This document shows positions 36,427 through 45,359 of a stretch of 64,000 nucleotides of DNA, piece after piece. Within the stretch, counting starts at the first letter, position 1. The number at the start of each line of letters is the position of its first letter. This DNA comes from Foliimonas ilicis (GTDB taxonomy: Bacteria; Pseudomonadota; Alphaproteobacteria; Rhizobiales; Rhizobiaceae). The stretch is taken from NCBI RefSeq assembly GCF_039939195.1, contig NZ_JBDUUH010000016.1, positions 62,001 to 126,000 of the forward strand, written 5' to 3'. The position numbers were made by a program, and so were the translations under genes. Under the pieces are notes generated by a model that was given only the letters and a program-made list of their open reading frames with translations, did not search any database and was not told the origin of the DNA.

Positions 36427-38940
36427 ATGGAATCGGGGCAGACATTATCCGCCACTTGCCGGCCTGCGAACACGCGCCTCGCGTCGATCCTGCTGGCCTC
36501 GACCATCCTCGGCTGCGCGTCTCCGTTGGCCTCGACGGCTGCCCAGGCCCGGCCCGCCGCCGGCGCATCCGAGACGGTGAACTTCCAGATCCCGGCGCAA
36601 ACGCTCTCGTCCGCGCTCAATGCTTTCATCCGGCAAAGCGGCTGGCAGATCAGCTATTCTTCGGCGCTTGCACGCGGGAAGACTTCCGCAGCAATTTCCG
36701 GATCGATGACGCCCGAGACCGCTCTGCAGCGGCTAGTCGCGGGCACCGGCGCCGCCGTTCGGGTCGGCGCACCCGGTTCCGCAGCGTTAGTCGATGCGAC
36801 CGCCGCAGGCGCAAATGGTGGCGTCGCTGCCGATGGCTCGCTCATACTCGACACGATCACGATCCAGGGTGCGAACCCAAATTCCACGTTCGAGGTACCT
36901 GAAGTCTATGCCGGCGGTCAGGTGGCGCGCGGCGGACAGGTCGGCATGCTCGGCAATCGAGACGTGATGAACATGCCGTTCAGCCAGACCAGCTATACCG
37001 CCAAGAAGATCCGTGATCAGCAGGCGCGGACCCTTAATGAAGTAATGGACAACGATCCCTCTGTGATCGCCACAAGCCAAGGCGTTTATCGCGATGCGGA
37101 GACCATTCGCGGCTTTCAGACCTATGGCCACTTCGGCGTTCGTAGCCTGAACGGATTGTCGGGCATGGCGCCGTTGCTTTTTCCGTCCACCGATTACATC
37201 GAAAGGGTGGAAGTGCTTAAGGGACCGAGCGCCCTGCTCAACGGGATGTCGGCTGCAGGCAACGGCAATCTTGGTGGCTCGGTCAATCTTATCACCAAGC
37301 AGGCAAGCGATGAATCTATTACGCGATTGACCACGCGTTATATCTCGGATTCACAATTTGGCGCCCATGCGGATATCGGCCGCCGCTTCGGCGCGAACAA
37401 TGAGTTCGGCATCCGCTTCAACGGATCTCTCAGCGGCGGCGATACGCCAGTAGACATCCAGACATCAAAGGATAAGTTGGCTGCGCTCAATCTCGATTAC
37501 CGCGGCGAGCGCCTTCGCATGTCGGCGGACATCGCACATCAGTCTCAGGACCTCAGCCCTCGATCGAGCACGCTTTCAATCAGGCCGGTTCTCGGAACGC
37601 TCGCCGTGGTACCAAGCGCGCCGAGCGCACGCACGAGCTTGTTTCCATATTGGGATGAAGGGCGTAGCTACGGCACCTTGGGGATGGTTCGGGGCGAATT
37701 CGACATTAACGATAACCTCACGGCCTACGCCGCCGTCGGCGCGCAACGATTTAGCGATGACATCGACGCCACCGCTCCTGCGGTCCTACTCGACGCCACC
37801 GGCAGGTACAGCATAACTCCATGGACGCAGAAGTCGACATACGACACCTTTTCCACGCAAGGCGGGATCAGGGGGACGGCTACTACGGGTCCGGTGGATC
37901 ACGACTTCAGCCTGAATGTTTCGCATACAAGTTATGTCGAGAAATACTCGATCTGGATTGGCTCCAGTACGATCGTCGACTCGATCTATAATCCGGTCTT
38001 CGGACCGGCTCCCTCCTTTGTCGACCCTGGCCAACCGAACAAGGTTACCGATACAAGCGTAACGAGCATTGGCGTAGCCGATACTTTATCTTTCCTGGAC
38101 GACCGGATCCAACTAACTGCTGGTATTCGATATCAGACGGTTCAGTCGGAGGGCTTCAATTACATCACCGGCGCGCAAACATCGAGCTACGACAGCGATG
38201 CTTGGACCCCAACTTTCGGGGTGGTCGTCAAGCCATGGGAGAACGTGTCACTCTATGCGAACTACATTGAAGGCCTACAACCGGGAACTACGGTAGGAAC
38301 TACCTACGCCAATGCCGGCGAAGTATTTGCACCTTACGTCACAAAGCAGTACGAAGCCGGGGTGAAGGTTGATTGGGGTCCAGTGACGACAACCCTGGCC
38401 GTATTTCAGGTTGCGCAGCCGAGCGCGATAGGTGTGCCTGACGCGGGCGGCGGCTTACCGACGCTGGCGCTTGATGGCGAGCAACGGAATCGCGGCATCG
38501 AACTAAATGCTTATGGCGAAGTGTTCGACAGTGTACGGCTGCTTGGCGGGGTCACCTTCCTCGAAGCTCGTCAAACCAAGACGGCCAGCGGCGCCTTCGA
38601 TGGCGAAAGAGCGGCTGGCGTACCGAAAGTGCGCGCGGTGATCGGGGCGGAATGGGACACGCCATTTGTCGAAGGTCTGACGCTGACCGGGCGCGTCGCC
38701 TATACGAGCGATCAGGTGGTAGTCAACGACAGACCGGATCTAAAACTGCCGGCTTGGACGCAAGTCGACCTTGGCGCCCGGTACAGCTTTGACTCGCCCT
38801 GGAACGAGAAGCCTATCACGATACACTTCAACGTTGATAACGTCTTCAATGAGAGTTATTGGAAAGGGTCGTATAACTACGCCTTCCTCTCCCTGAGCGC
38901 GCCACGCACATTCCGTCTCTCCACGACTTTCGATTTCTGA
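36427..38940 (+). CDS. TonB-dependent siderophore receptor with STN signalling domain, cluster 1
   Basis: 837 residues. Signal peptide about 1-40 (ending TAAQARPA), STN domain about 48-125 (VNFQIPAQTLSSALNAFIRQSG), TonB-box-like ILDTITIQGA, plug with TEYERVEVLKGPSALLNG-like sequence (YIERVEVLKGPSALLNG) and a beta barrel ending in the outer-membrane motif RLSTTFDF. The STN domain contacts FecR, so this is a transducing FecA-like receptor. Only the STN domain, plug N-terminus and some barrel strands are strongly shared with the cluster 2 receptor; loops differ, implying different ferric-siderophore ligands. Its stop overlaps the binding-protein start (TGATG). Confidence 0.95.
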   Translation: MESGQTLSATCRPANTRLASILLASTILGCASPLASTAAQARPAAGASETVNFQIPAQTLSSALNAFIRQSGWQISYSSALARGKTSAAISGSMTPETALQRLVAGTGAAVRVGAPGSAALVDATAAGANGGVAADGSLILDTITIQGANPNSTFEVPEVYAGGQVARGGQVGMLGNRDVMNMPFSQTSYTAKKIRDQQARTLNEVMDNDPSVIATSQGVYRDAETIRGFQTYGHFGVRSLNGLSGMAPLLFPSTDYIERVEVLKGPSALLNGMSAAGNGNLGGSVNLITKQASDESITRLTTRYISDSQFGAHADIGRRFGANNEFGIRFNGSLSGGDTPVDIQTSKDKLAALNLDYRGERLRMSADIAHQSQDLSPRSSTLSIRPVLGTLAVVPSAPSARTSLFPYWDEGRSYGTLGMVRGEFDINDNLTAYAAVGAQRFSDDIDATAPAVLLDATGRYSITPWTQKSTYDTFSTQGGIRGTATTGPVDHDFSLNVSHTSYVEKYSIWIGSSTIVDSIYNPVFGPAPSFVDPGQPNKVTDTSVTSIGVADTLSFLDDRIQLTAGIRYQTVQSEGFNYITGAQTSSYDSDAWTPTFGVVVKPWENVSLYANYIEGLQPGTTVGTTYANAGEVFAPYVTKQYEAGVKVDWGPVTTTLAVFQVAQPSAIGVPDAGGGLPTLALDGEQRNRGIELNAYGEVFDSVRLLGGVTFLEARQTKTASGAFDGERAAGVPKVRAVIGAEWDTPFVEGLTLTGRVAYTSDQVVVNDRPDLKLPAWTQVDLGARYSFDSPWNEKPITIHFNVDNVFNESYWKGSYNYAFLSLSAPRTFRLSTTFDF

Positions 38941-40112
38941 TGTCGTGGGTTTGTAAACGGCAATATGTGACACGAAAGCCAAGAGCAGGCAAAGAATCCT
39001 GCCCTCGCTTTCAGGGTCGACTTTTTGGCCTCATCCTGTTGTCACTTGCAGTGTTGGTTGCAACAGGTTTTCCGACACGGGCTGAGATTGTGGTGACTGA
39101 CATTGCTGGCCGCAAAGTCACGATTGCTGCTCCGGCCAAGCGTATTCTGCTGGAGATGCCGAACCATTACTTTGCGCTGTCACTTCTGAGCCGGGATGCC
39201 GAGAATATCGTCATCGGGGTGGGAGGTACAACAAATGACGGCTTCTCCGAAACCTATGGATCTCTGGCGGACACGCCTCGACTTGGCTGGACGAATACAC
39301 AAACCTTCTCAATCGAATCCGCTTTGGCCCTGAAGCCCGATCTTCTGATTGCCAACCTTGGGAGCCAGAAGCAGAGCGCAACGGTAGAGGCCGCCTTCCT
39401 GAAAGCAGGCGTGCCCGTCATCTATGTCGATTTCTTCGTCGAGCCGATCACGAACATCGAAGCCAGCATCGGAATTATCGGAGATGCTATTGGAGAAAAG
39501 AAGCGAGCCGAAGAGTTCATCGACTTTTATCGTGAGCGAGTGCGCCGTGTCGCCAATCGCCTGGAAGCGGCAAAGCCCGATCCGCCTGCACTTTTGTTGA
39601 TCGCACACAGAGTGAACGAAAAGTGCTGCTGGTCGTGGGCGCGATGGGGGATGCTCAAATACTTCGATATGCTGCATGTGACCAATATCGCTGATGCTGC
39701 ACTTCCGGGTTTTGTCGGTCAGCTCGGAATTGAATACGTCATCGGGAGCAATCCCGAGATCGTCGTTACAGGCGATTATTCGATGGGCCCGAATTCCTTG
39801 TTCGACAATCCCAGAACCGTCGCTCATGGCTTGACGGTCCTGGAAGAATTGGCGAATGAGCCTGGCCTGCGGGATCTCACCGCCACACGCAACCGGCGCA
39901 TTCACGGCATGGATGCATACCTGATGCATTCGCCTCTGAATATTCTCGCGCTCGAGGTCTTCGCGAAGTGGATCCATCCGAAACTTTTCGCCGATCTCGA
40001 TCCACAGGCAACGTTGGACGAAATCAATGACCGCTTCCTGTCGTCACCGCTCAAGGGGCCGTTCTGGGTGAGCCTTGATGCTGGCGAGTCACCGTCCGGT
40101 GGACGCCCATGA
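38940..40112 (+). CDS. Iron-siderophore ABC transporter periplasmic binding protein, cluster 1
   Basis: 390 residues. A long N-region precedes a signal segment (LFGLILLSLAVLVATGFPTRA, about residues 29-49). The mature part is a FecB/BtuF-like fold: VTDIAGRKVTIAAPAKRILL, then ALKPDLLIANLG, KAGVPVIYVDF, and HPKLFADLDP near the end. A CC pair (NEKCCWSW) near residue 222 is also conserved in the cluster 2 protein (LPCCFSS). Overlaps the receptor by one base and the permease by four, so it is translationally coupled to both. Confidence 0.92.
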   Translation: MSWVCKRQYVTRKPRAGKESCPRFQGRLFGLILLSLAVLVATGFPTRAEIVVTDIAGRKVTIAAPAKRILLEMPNHYFALSLLSRDAENIVIGVGGTTNDGFSETYGSLADTPRLGWTNTQTFSIESALALKPDLLIANLGSQKQSATVEAAFLKAGVPVIYVDFFVEPITNIEASIGIIGDAIGEKKRAEEFIDFYRERVRRVANRLEAAKPDPPALLLIAHRVNEKCCWSWARWGMLKYFDMLHVTNIADAALPGFVGQLGIEYVIGSNPEIVVTGDYSMGPNSLFDNPRTVAHGLTVLEELANEPGLRDLTATRNRRIHGMDAYLMHSPLNILALEVFAKWIHPKLFADLDPQATLDEINDRFLSSPLKGPFWVSLDAGESPSGGRP

Positions 40113-41191
40113 AAGATGGTGCGCTCTCGTTAAACGGTCCGGTTCCGGACCGCCGTGAAGCTGTTCTCGCGGCTTATAAGCAGCAGACCTTGCGCCGCAT
40201 CGTGGTCGTCGCCGGACTCGTCGCGGTGCTTATCGCATCCTTCCTCGTCGATCTCGCGACCGGCCCTTCCAGCCTTGGCATTGCCGACACGGCACGAGCG
40301 ATCCTGTCACCGGGCGCTGCCGATCGAAGCACGCTGGTCATTGTCTGGGACGTGCGCATGCCGGCGGCGATCATGGCGGTGCTTGTTGGCGTTGCGCTGT
40401 CGCTCGCCGGCGCGGAGATGCAGACCATCCTAAACAACCCGCTGGCCAGCCCATTCACGCTCGGAGTGTCGTCGGCAGCATCGCTGGGGGCCGCACTCGC
40501 CATCGTGCTTGGCATCGGCATTCCCGATGTGTCAACGAACTGGCTCGTCACCGGCAACGCCTTTCTCTTCGCCTTTGGCTCCGTACTGCTCTTGCAAAGC
40601 CTGACGCGCCTGCGCGGGGCGGGCCCCGACAGCCTCGTCATGTTCGGCATCGCGCTGGTCTTCACCTTCAACGCGCTGGTGGCCCTGATCCAGTTCGTCG
40701 CCTCGGCCGACGCTCTCCAGCAACTCGTGTTTTGGGGGATGGGGAGTCTCGGTCGGGCCAACTGGGAGTCGATCGCGATCCTCGGTCTTGTCATCCTGCT
40801 GACGCTGCCGTTCTCGTTCCGGGCGTCATGGAAGCTGACGGCGCTGCGTCTCGGCGAGGATCGGGCGCGAAGCTTTGGCGTCGATGTCGCCCGGCTGCGT
40901 TTCTTCTCGCTGTTCCGCATCAGCCTGCTCGCCGCAACCTCGGTCGCCTTCGTCGGTACGATCGGCTTCATCGGTCTGGTCGGCCCCCACATCGCCCGTT
41001 TGCTGATTGGCGAGGATCACCGCTTCTTCCTGCCGGCGAGTGCGCTGACGGGGGCGGTCGTGATGTCGCTGGCCGATGTCGCCAGCAAGAGCATCGCGCC
41101 GGGCGTCATCGTGCCCATCGGCATCGTCACCTCGCTGGTCGGCCTGCCGGTGTTCTTCGCGCTGATCTTCCGGCGGCGGGAGCGTCTTTGA
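40109..41191 (+). CDS. FecCD-family iron-siderophore ABC permease, cluster 1
   Basis: 360 residues, about nine to ten membrane helices, with family signatures IVWDVRMPAAIMAVLVGVAL, GAEMQTILNNPLASPFTLG, AALAIVLGIG, and GTIGFIGLVGPHIARLLIG followed by DHRFFLPASALTGA. Only one permease gene is present, so it probably acts as a homodimer. From base 40134 the DNA is identical to the cluster 2 permease; only the first nine residues differ (MKDGALSLN against MTEEVVKSD). Stop overlaps the ATPase start by one base. Confidence 0.96.
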   Translation: MKDGALSLNGPVPDRREAVLAAYKQQTLRRIVVVAGLVAVLIASFLVDLATGPSSLGIADTARAILSPGAADRSTLVIVWDVRMPAAIMAVLVGVALSLAGAEMQTILNNPLASPFTLGVSSAASLGAALAIVLGIGIPDVSTNWLVTGNAFLFAFGSVLLLQSLTRLRGAGPDSLVMFGIALVFTFNALVALIQFVASADALQQLVFWGMGSLGRANWESIAILGLVILLTLPFSFRASWKLTALRLGEDRARSFGVDVARLRFFSLFRISLLAATSVAFVGTIGFIGLVGPHIARLLIGEDHRFFLPASALTGAVVMSLADVASKSIAPGVIVPIGIVTSLVGLPVFFALIFRRRERL

Positions 41192-41966
41192 TGGAAGCTG
41201 TCTGCGCGCTCACGATCTCGAATCTGTCGGCCGGCTATCGCAACCGGCCTGTCCTGCGCGACTTGAGCCTCGCACCGATCGAGCCCGGCAAAGTTACGGC
41301 GCTGGTCGGGCCGAACGCGGCGGGCAAGTCCACCCTGCTGCGCAGCCTAGCCGGTTTGGTTCGGGCGACCGGCTCGATCCGGCTTGGCGACCTTGATCTT
41401 GAAGCGCTGGCCTTGGCCGAACGCGCGCAGCATGTCGCCTACATGCCGCAGACCTTGCCACAGAATGCGGAACTCTCCGTGCTCGAAGGCGTGATCGGCG
41501 CGCTGAAGGCGTCGCCGCTGGCGGATTTCGATGGCAGCGGCCCCGAGACACGGCACCGCGCCGTCGACGTGCTCGACAGGCTCGGTATCCTCGACCTGGC
41601 GATGGAGGGCATCGGCCGCCTGTCCGGCGGCCAGCGCCAGCTCGCCAGCCTGGCACAGGCGATCGCGCGTGCGCCGCACCTGCTGCTGCTCGACGAGCCG
41701 ACCAGCGCGCTCGACCTGCGTCACCAACTCGACGTGATGACGATCGTGCGGACACTCGCCCGCGAAGGCCGGATCGTGGTCGTCGTGCTGCATGATCTGA
41801 CGCTTGCCGCCACATGGGCCGATCATCTCGTCGTGCTCGATCATGGCGCGGTCGCCGCCGAAGGAACGCCCGAGAATTCCCTTTCCCCATCCATCCTCTC
41901 GGCCGTCTACGGCGTGGAGGCTCGCGTCGAGCGCTGCTCGCGCGGCCGCCTCCACATCATGGTCGA
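40134..41966 (+). repeat. 1,833-bp exact repeat, copy 1 (permease and ATPase)
   Basis: Identical to 49157-50989 at an offset of 9,023 bases. All frames on both strands, including non-coding ones, translate identically. The first difference on the right is C at 41967 against T at 50990; similarity ends at about 41975. Confidence 0.93.
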
Positions 41967-42036
41967 CGGGCCTGCGGATGCGGTCGAAGGGCGGTCCTTG
42001 GAACGTACGGACAAACGAAGAAGCTTATCGCTATGA
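41191..42036 (+). CDS. Iron-siderophore ABC transporter ATPase, cluster 1
   Basis: 281 residues from ATG 41191. Walker A GPNAAGKST at 40-48, signature LSGGQRQLASLAQAIA near 144, Walker B LLLLDEPTSALDLRHQ near 165 and H-loop VLHDLTLAATWADH near 200. Typical FecE/FepC protein. The last ~23 residues differ from the cluster 2 copy because the shared tract ends at 41966. Stop overlaps the next start by four bases (ATGA). Confidence 0.96.
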   Translation: MEAVCALTISNLSAGYRNRPVLRDLSLAPIEPGKVTALVGPNAAGKSTLLRSLAGLVRATGSIRLGDLDLEALALAERAQHVAYMPQTLPQNAELSVLEGVIGALKASPLADFDGSGPETRHRAVDVLDRLGILDLAMEGIGRLSGGQRQLASLAQAIARAPHLLLLDEPTSALDLRHQLDVMTIVRTLAREGRIVVVVLHDLTLAATWADHLVVLDHGAVAAEGTPENSLSPSILSAVYGVEARVERCSRGRLHIMVDGPADAVEGRSLERTDKRRSLSL

Positions 42037-43124
42037 CGACATTTTCCGCAGAGGCTCGTTTCGAGCTCAAGGGCGCGCGAGCCGTCATCGACGACATGTG
42101 CGAGCATCTTCGTTCGCATGGGGTTGCCATCGACAGGTCGGGCGACCGCACGGTTCTGACCTTGTATCACGGAACGAGCGAGATCGCGGTCGAGGGCGAC
42201 AATGCCTTGCTCAAGGTCGAAGCTCCGTCGCTGACGGGCATTGCGGTCTTGACCGAGACGCTCGCCTCGCACTTTATCGAGCATTTCCCGGATCTCGCGG
42301 ACAGGATCGTCTGGTCGGGAGCCGCCGGCGAGCCGGCCCATCCTGTCTGGTTCTGCCTGCTGACGGTCGTAGGGACGCGGCGCCTGACGCCTCACATGCA
42401 ACGGATAACGTTCGAGGGCAGCGACCTCGGCCGCTACTCAGGCTTCGGTGACATCCATATGCGGCTGATGTTTCCGCGCGACGATGATGGCGCGCCGCAA
42501 TGGCCGCGCGTCAGTCCGAATGGCGTCACGCAATACCCGCCCGAAGACACTCTTGCGATCCGCAAATACACCTATCGCCGCATCGACGTTGCGGCCGGCA
42601 CGCTGGACGTGGATTTCGTGCTGCACGAAGACGCCGGCCCCGGCTCCGATTTCGCGTTCCGGGCCAAACCTGGTACCGTGATCGGCATGGGCGGCCCCGG
42701 CGGTCGCTGCGCCCCACCGGACCGGGACTGGTATCTGCTGGCAGGCGACGAGACAGCATTGCCGGCAATCGCCCGCATCCTCGAAACCCTTCCCAGGACA
42801 GCGCGCGGCGTCGCTCTGATCGAGGTGGCGGACGCCGCCGAGGAACAGCCGATCATTAACAGGACGGGCATCGATATCCGCTGGCTGCACCGCGACGACG
42901 CTGCACCGGGGACAACGACCCTGCTGATCGATGCGGTGCGCGCCGTCGAATTTCCGTCGGACGGATCGTCGGTTTTCGCATGGGGAGGGTGCGAGTTCGC
43001 CGCCTTCAAGGCGATCCGGTCCTACGCCCGAAACGAGCGCATGCTGAAGAAGGACGAAAGCCTCATCGTCTCCTACTGGCAACGAGCAGACACTGAGGAC
43101 GCCGAAAATGAGCACGATCACTGA
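42033..43124 (+). CDS. Siderophore-interacting protein (FAD/NAD(P)H ferric reductase) with N-terminal DUF2218, cluster 1
   Basis: 363 residues. Residues 1-95 match DUF2218 (FELKGARAVIDDMCEHLRSH, ending SHFIEHFPD). The remainder is a SIP flavoreductase: TPHMQRITFEGSDL, the FAD motif RKYTYRRID, LDVDFVLHEDAGPGSDFAFR, GMGGPGG, and the NAD(P)H part DWYLLAGDETALPAIARIL and AWGGCEFAAFKAIR. It reduces imported ferric siderophore to release iron in the cytosol. Last gene of cluster 1. Confidence 0.95.
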   Translation: MTTFSAEARFELKGARAVIDDMCEHLRSHGVAIDRSGDRTVLTLYHGTSEIAVEGDNALLKVEAPSLTGIAVLTETLASHFIEHFPDLADRIVWSGAAGEPAHPVWFCLLTVVGTRRLTPHMQRITFEGSDLGRYSGFGDIHMRLMFPRDDDGAPQWPRVSPNGVTQYPPEDTLAIRKYTYRRIDVAAGTLDVDFVLHEDAGPGSDFAFRAKPGTVIGMGGPGGRCAPPDRDWYLLAGDETALPAIARILETLPRTARGVALIEVADAAEEQPIINRTGIDIRWLHRDDAAPGTTTLLIDAVRAVEFPSDGSSVFAWGGCEFAAFKAIRSYARNERMLKKDESLIVSYWQRADTEDAENEHDH

Positions 43125-43541
43125 TCCGCTCGGGCGCGTCGTCAACCCCCGCGAGGCAAGTTGGCCGGGCTGATGTTGCACATCTGCAACGCAGACCCGC
43201 GAAACGCTATTAGGACCCTGGCGTGACGGGCCGTCGCCGGACAGCGAGTCCGCAAATGAATTCAAACATAAACTTGCTCTCCCTGCTCATCTTTACCGGG
43301 CCTCGCCGGCAAACTTTGGGGCTCTTCTAATTCATTGCCTTTGCATAGGAATTTCGATCTGCTACAGGGATACTGCCCGTTTAAGCACGGAGCGAATAGC
43401 AGTTTGGACGTGCATCAACCTTGGAAGCTGAACCGACCAGAATGAGCGCGAAGGAAATAACTGGCTGCTTTCAGCGCAGCCGGCCAACGGCGTGCGCTTC
43501 GGGGTTCTCCGGTGTTGAGGCCGAGCCGGGAGAGTAGCGAA
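43125..43541. other. Upstream region of iron cluster 2
   Basis: 417 bp. It contains the palindrome 43175-43190. An ATG at 43108 overlapping the SIP stop opens only a 21-codon frame (MSTITDPLGRVV...), possibly the relic of a further gene. No other feature recognised. Confidence 0.5.
43175..43190. promoter_or_regulatory. Palindrome GTTGCA-N4-TGCAAC, candidate operator of iron cluster 2
   Basis: Same arms as 34281-34296 with a one-base difference in the spacer (CATC against CTTC), and again followed by GC. It ends 351 bp before the sigma-factor start. Confidence 0.55.
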
Positions 43542-44057
43542 TTGCCCGCAACCCTCGCGAACATCTTCCTGAGCAAGCGCAAGTCCCTTGTCTGGAGCGT
43601 GATGCGCATCGTGCGCGATCCGCAGACCGCCGAAGATGTCGCGCAGGAAACTTTCATACGGGCGCGCCAGGCGATGGAGCACGGGCCGATCGAGCATATC
43701 GAGGCCTTTCTTCACCAGACCGCACGCAACCTCGCGATCGATTTCCGACGCCGCCGGGACCTGCATGGAAGCATCGAGCGCGATGACGTCCCGGAGGAAG
43801 ACGTTGCAAATATTGCGGCGCCGACGCCTTCCCCGGAAGTAAGCCTCATCCAGTCCGAGAGGCTTCGGTTGCTGGACGAGGCGATCAAGAAGCTTCCCGA
43901 ACGGGCGCAGACGGTCTGGTATCTGAACCGCGTTGAGAAATGGTCGTACCCGAAGATCGCCCGCCATCTGGGCGTGTCGCAGAATACCGTCTTCAACGAT
44001 TTCAAGCTCGCGCACGGCCATTGCGTTGCCGCGATGGCCAGGATCGACCGTAGCTGA
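43542..44057 (+). CDS. FecI-type ECF sigma factor, cluster 2
   Basis: 171 residues from TTG 43542 (GGGAGAG about 8 bases upstream; position equals the ATG of the cluster 1 sigma); GTG 43512 would add ten residues. Region 2 SLVWSVMRIVRDPQTAEDVA is almost the same as in cluster 1; region 4 is LPERAQTVWYLNRVEKWSYP and HLGVSQNTVFNDFKLA. The recognition helix ISERTVFND against VSQNTVFND is conserved, consistent with the shared promoter motif and possible cross-talk. Confidence 0.92.
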   Translation: MPATLANIFLSKRKSLVWSVMRIVRDPQTAEDVAQETFIRARQAMEHGPIEHIEAFLHQTARNLAIDFRRRRDLHGSIERDDVPEEDVANIAAPTPSPEVSLIQSERLRLLDEAIKKLPERAQTVWYLNRVEKWSYPKIARHLGVSQNTVFNDFKLAHGHCVAAMARIDRS

Positions 44058-44155
44058 AACACTTCGCGTCCCCTGCCTATCCGGCTCGATCCGACAAGGG
44101 ATGCTCCTTAAACGTTCAACGACCCGATCCCGGCGAAGAAGGGGATTATTTGTGA

Positions 44156-44177
44156 GATTCACGCCTGCCGAACGTCT
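44156..44177 (+). promoter_or_regulatory. Candidate ECF (FecI-type) promoter of fecR cluster 2
   Basis: GATTC-N12-CGTCT, 48 bp before the fecR GTG, matching 35257-35278 in both blocks and spacing. Confidence 0.5.
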
Positions 44178-44225
44178 CATGTATGAGGACGCTGCATTGC
44201 GAATGACCCTATCGGACTGACCTGA

Positions 44226-45248
44226 GTGGAAAGCGACAAACCAGACCCCAGCGACAATGACGAGGGATTTGCACTTCCGAATCCGGTGATGGATGCTGCG
44301 CTGAACTGGTTCGCGATGCTCCAAGGATATCCGGACGACAGGCAGTTGAAGGCCGATTTCGAGAAATGGCGACGAGCTGATCCTGCGAACGCACGGGCCT
44401 TCGCCGAAGTCGCGGGCGTCTGGGACTTCGCGGAGCTCGACGTCATCGCGGACGACATCGGCAGCACCGTCGCCCGACCTCTGACCGCCGGTGACGGAGC
44501 TTTGGTTCCGTTCGCGCGGCCACGTCGCAATGTGTGGACCCACGCCATGATCGCGGCGGCCGCCGTGATCATGGTTGCCGTCGGGATCCAGCAATACCCC
44601 GTCATGATGCTGAACTGGCGCGCGGACTACCAGACCGCGGCAGGCGTACGCGAGGAAATCACCCTTCCAGACGGTTCGCTCATGACGCTCAACACGGCGT
44701 CAGCCGTTTCGCTTGATTTCGAGGGCGAGATGCGCTCCGTCACGCTGCTGCAAGGGGAGGCATATTTCGATGTGGTTCCCGACGCGTCGAGACCGTTCAC
44801 CGTTGCGGCAGCTTTCTCCAAGGTCGAGGTAAAGGGAACCGCCTTCGCTGTGCGGACGGATTCGGACAAGGATACGGTTGTCCTCGAGCGCGGGCTTGTC
44901 GACGTCACGCGGCTCACCGCGAGGAATGACATGGCGGCCCTACAACCGGGAGAAAGCGTTACGGCGACAGCAACGGCACTTTCGATGGTGAGAAATGCGG
45001 ATCCCGCGACGGCGTTATCCTGGCGCGACGGCCGGCTGGTGTTCGAGAACCAGCCGTTCGTGCAAGTGCTTGAGGAAATCGGCCGCTATTACGGCAACTC
45101 GATCATCGTCGCCAACGATCGGGTCGGCCGGGCGCGCGTGACCGGCAACTATCGGCTCGACAATCCCGAGCGGACGATCCGTTCGCTTGCCGCGACGATC
45201 GGAGGCTCGGTCACCCGGATTCCGGGCGGAATCCTAATCCTGCGATAA
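44226..45248 (+). CDS. FecR-type anti-sigma/sigma-regulator, cluster 2
   Basis: 340 residues from GTG 44226. Same architecture as the cluster 1 FecR: DAALNWFAMLQGYPDDRQLK, membrane helix about 105-121 (MIAAAAVIMVAVGIQQYP), periplasmic LPDGSLMTLNTASAVSLDF, LLQGEAYFDVVPD and VEVKGTAFAVRTD, and C-terminal VTGNYRLDNPERTIRSLA. Ends with the same TRIPGGxxILR tail. The 110-bp gap to the receptor begins CTCAACTTT as in cluster 1. Confidence 0.94.
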   Translation: MESDKPDPSDNDEGFALPNPVMDAALNWFAMLQGYPDDRQLKADFEKWRRADPANARAFAEVAGVWDFAELDVIADDIGSTVARPLTAGDGALVPFARPRRNVWTHAMIAAAAVIMVAVGIQQYPVMMLNWRADYQTAAGVREEITLPDGSLMTLNTASAVSLDFEGEMRSVTLLQGEAYFDVVPDASRPFTVAAAFSKVEVKGTAFAVRTDSDKDTVVLERGLVDVTRLTARNDMAALQPGESVTATATALSMVRNADPATALSWRDGRLVFENQPFVQVLEEIGRYYGNSIIVANDRVGRARVTGNYRLDNPERTIRSLAATIGGSVTRIPGGILILR

Positions 45249-45359
45249 ACACTCAACTTTCGTTGTGAGGTTTGAATCGCCCATTCGTCAACAGTATAGG
45301 GGCCGAGTTCATATCCGACCGCAGCGGCCCTCAGAATCTAGACGAGTGAGGGATTTCCG

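Noticed and set aside
40174..40992. 272-codon antisense frame, repeated at 49197-50015
   Set aside because: It lies wholly inside the permease gene on the other strand; its identity in both clusters only reflects the exact DNA repeat. The residue composition is arginine/serine-rich, as in GC-rich shadow frames.
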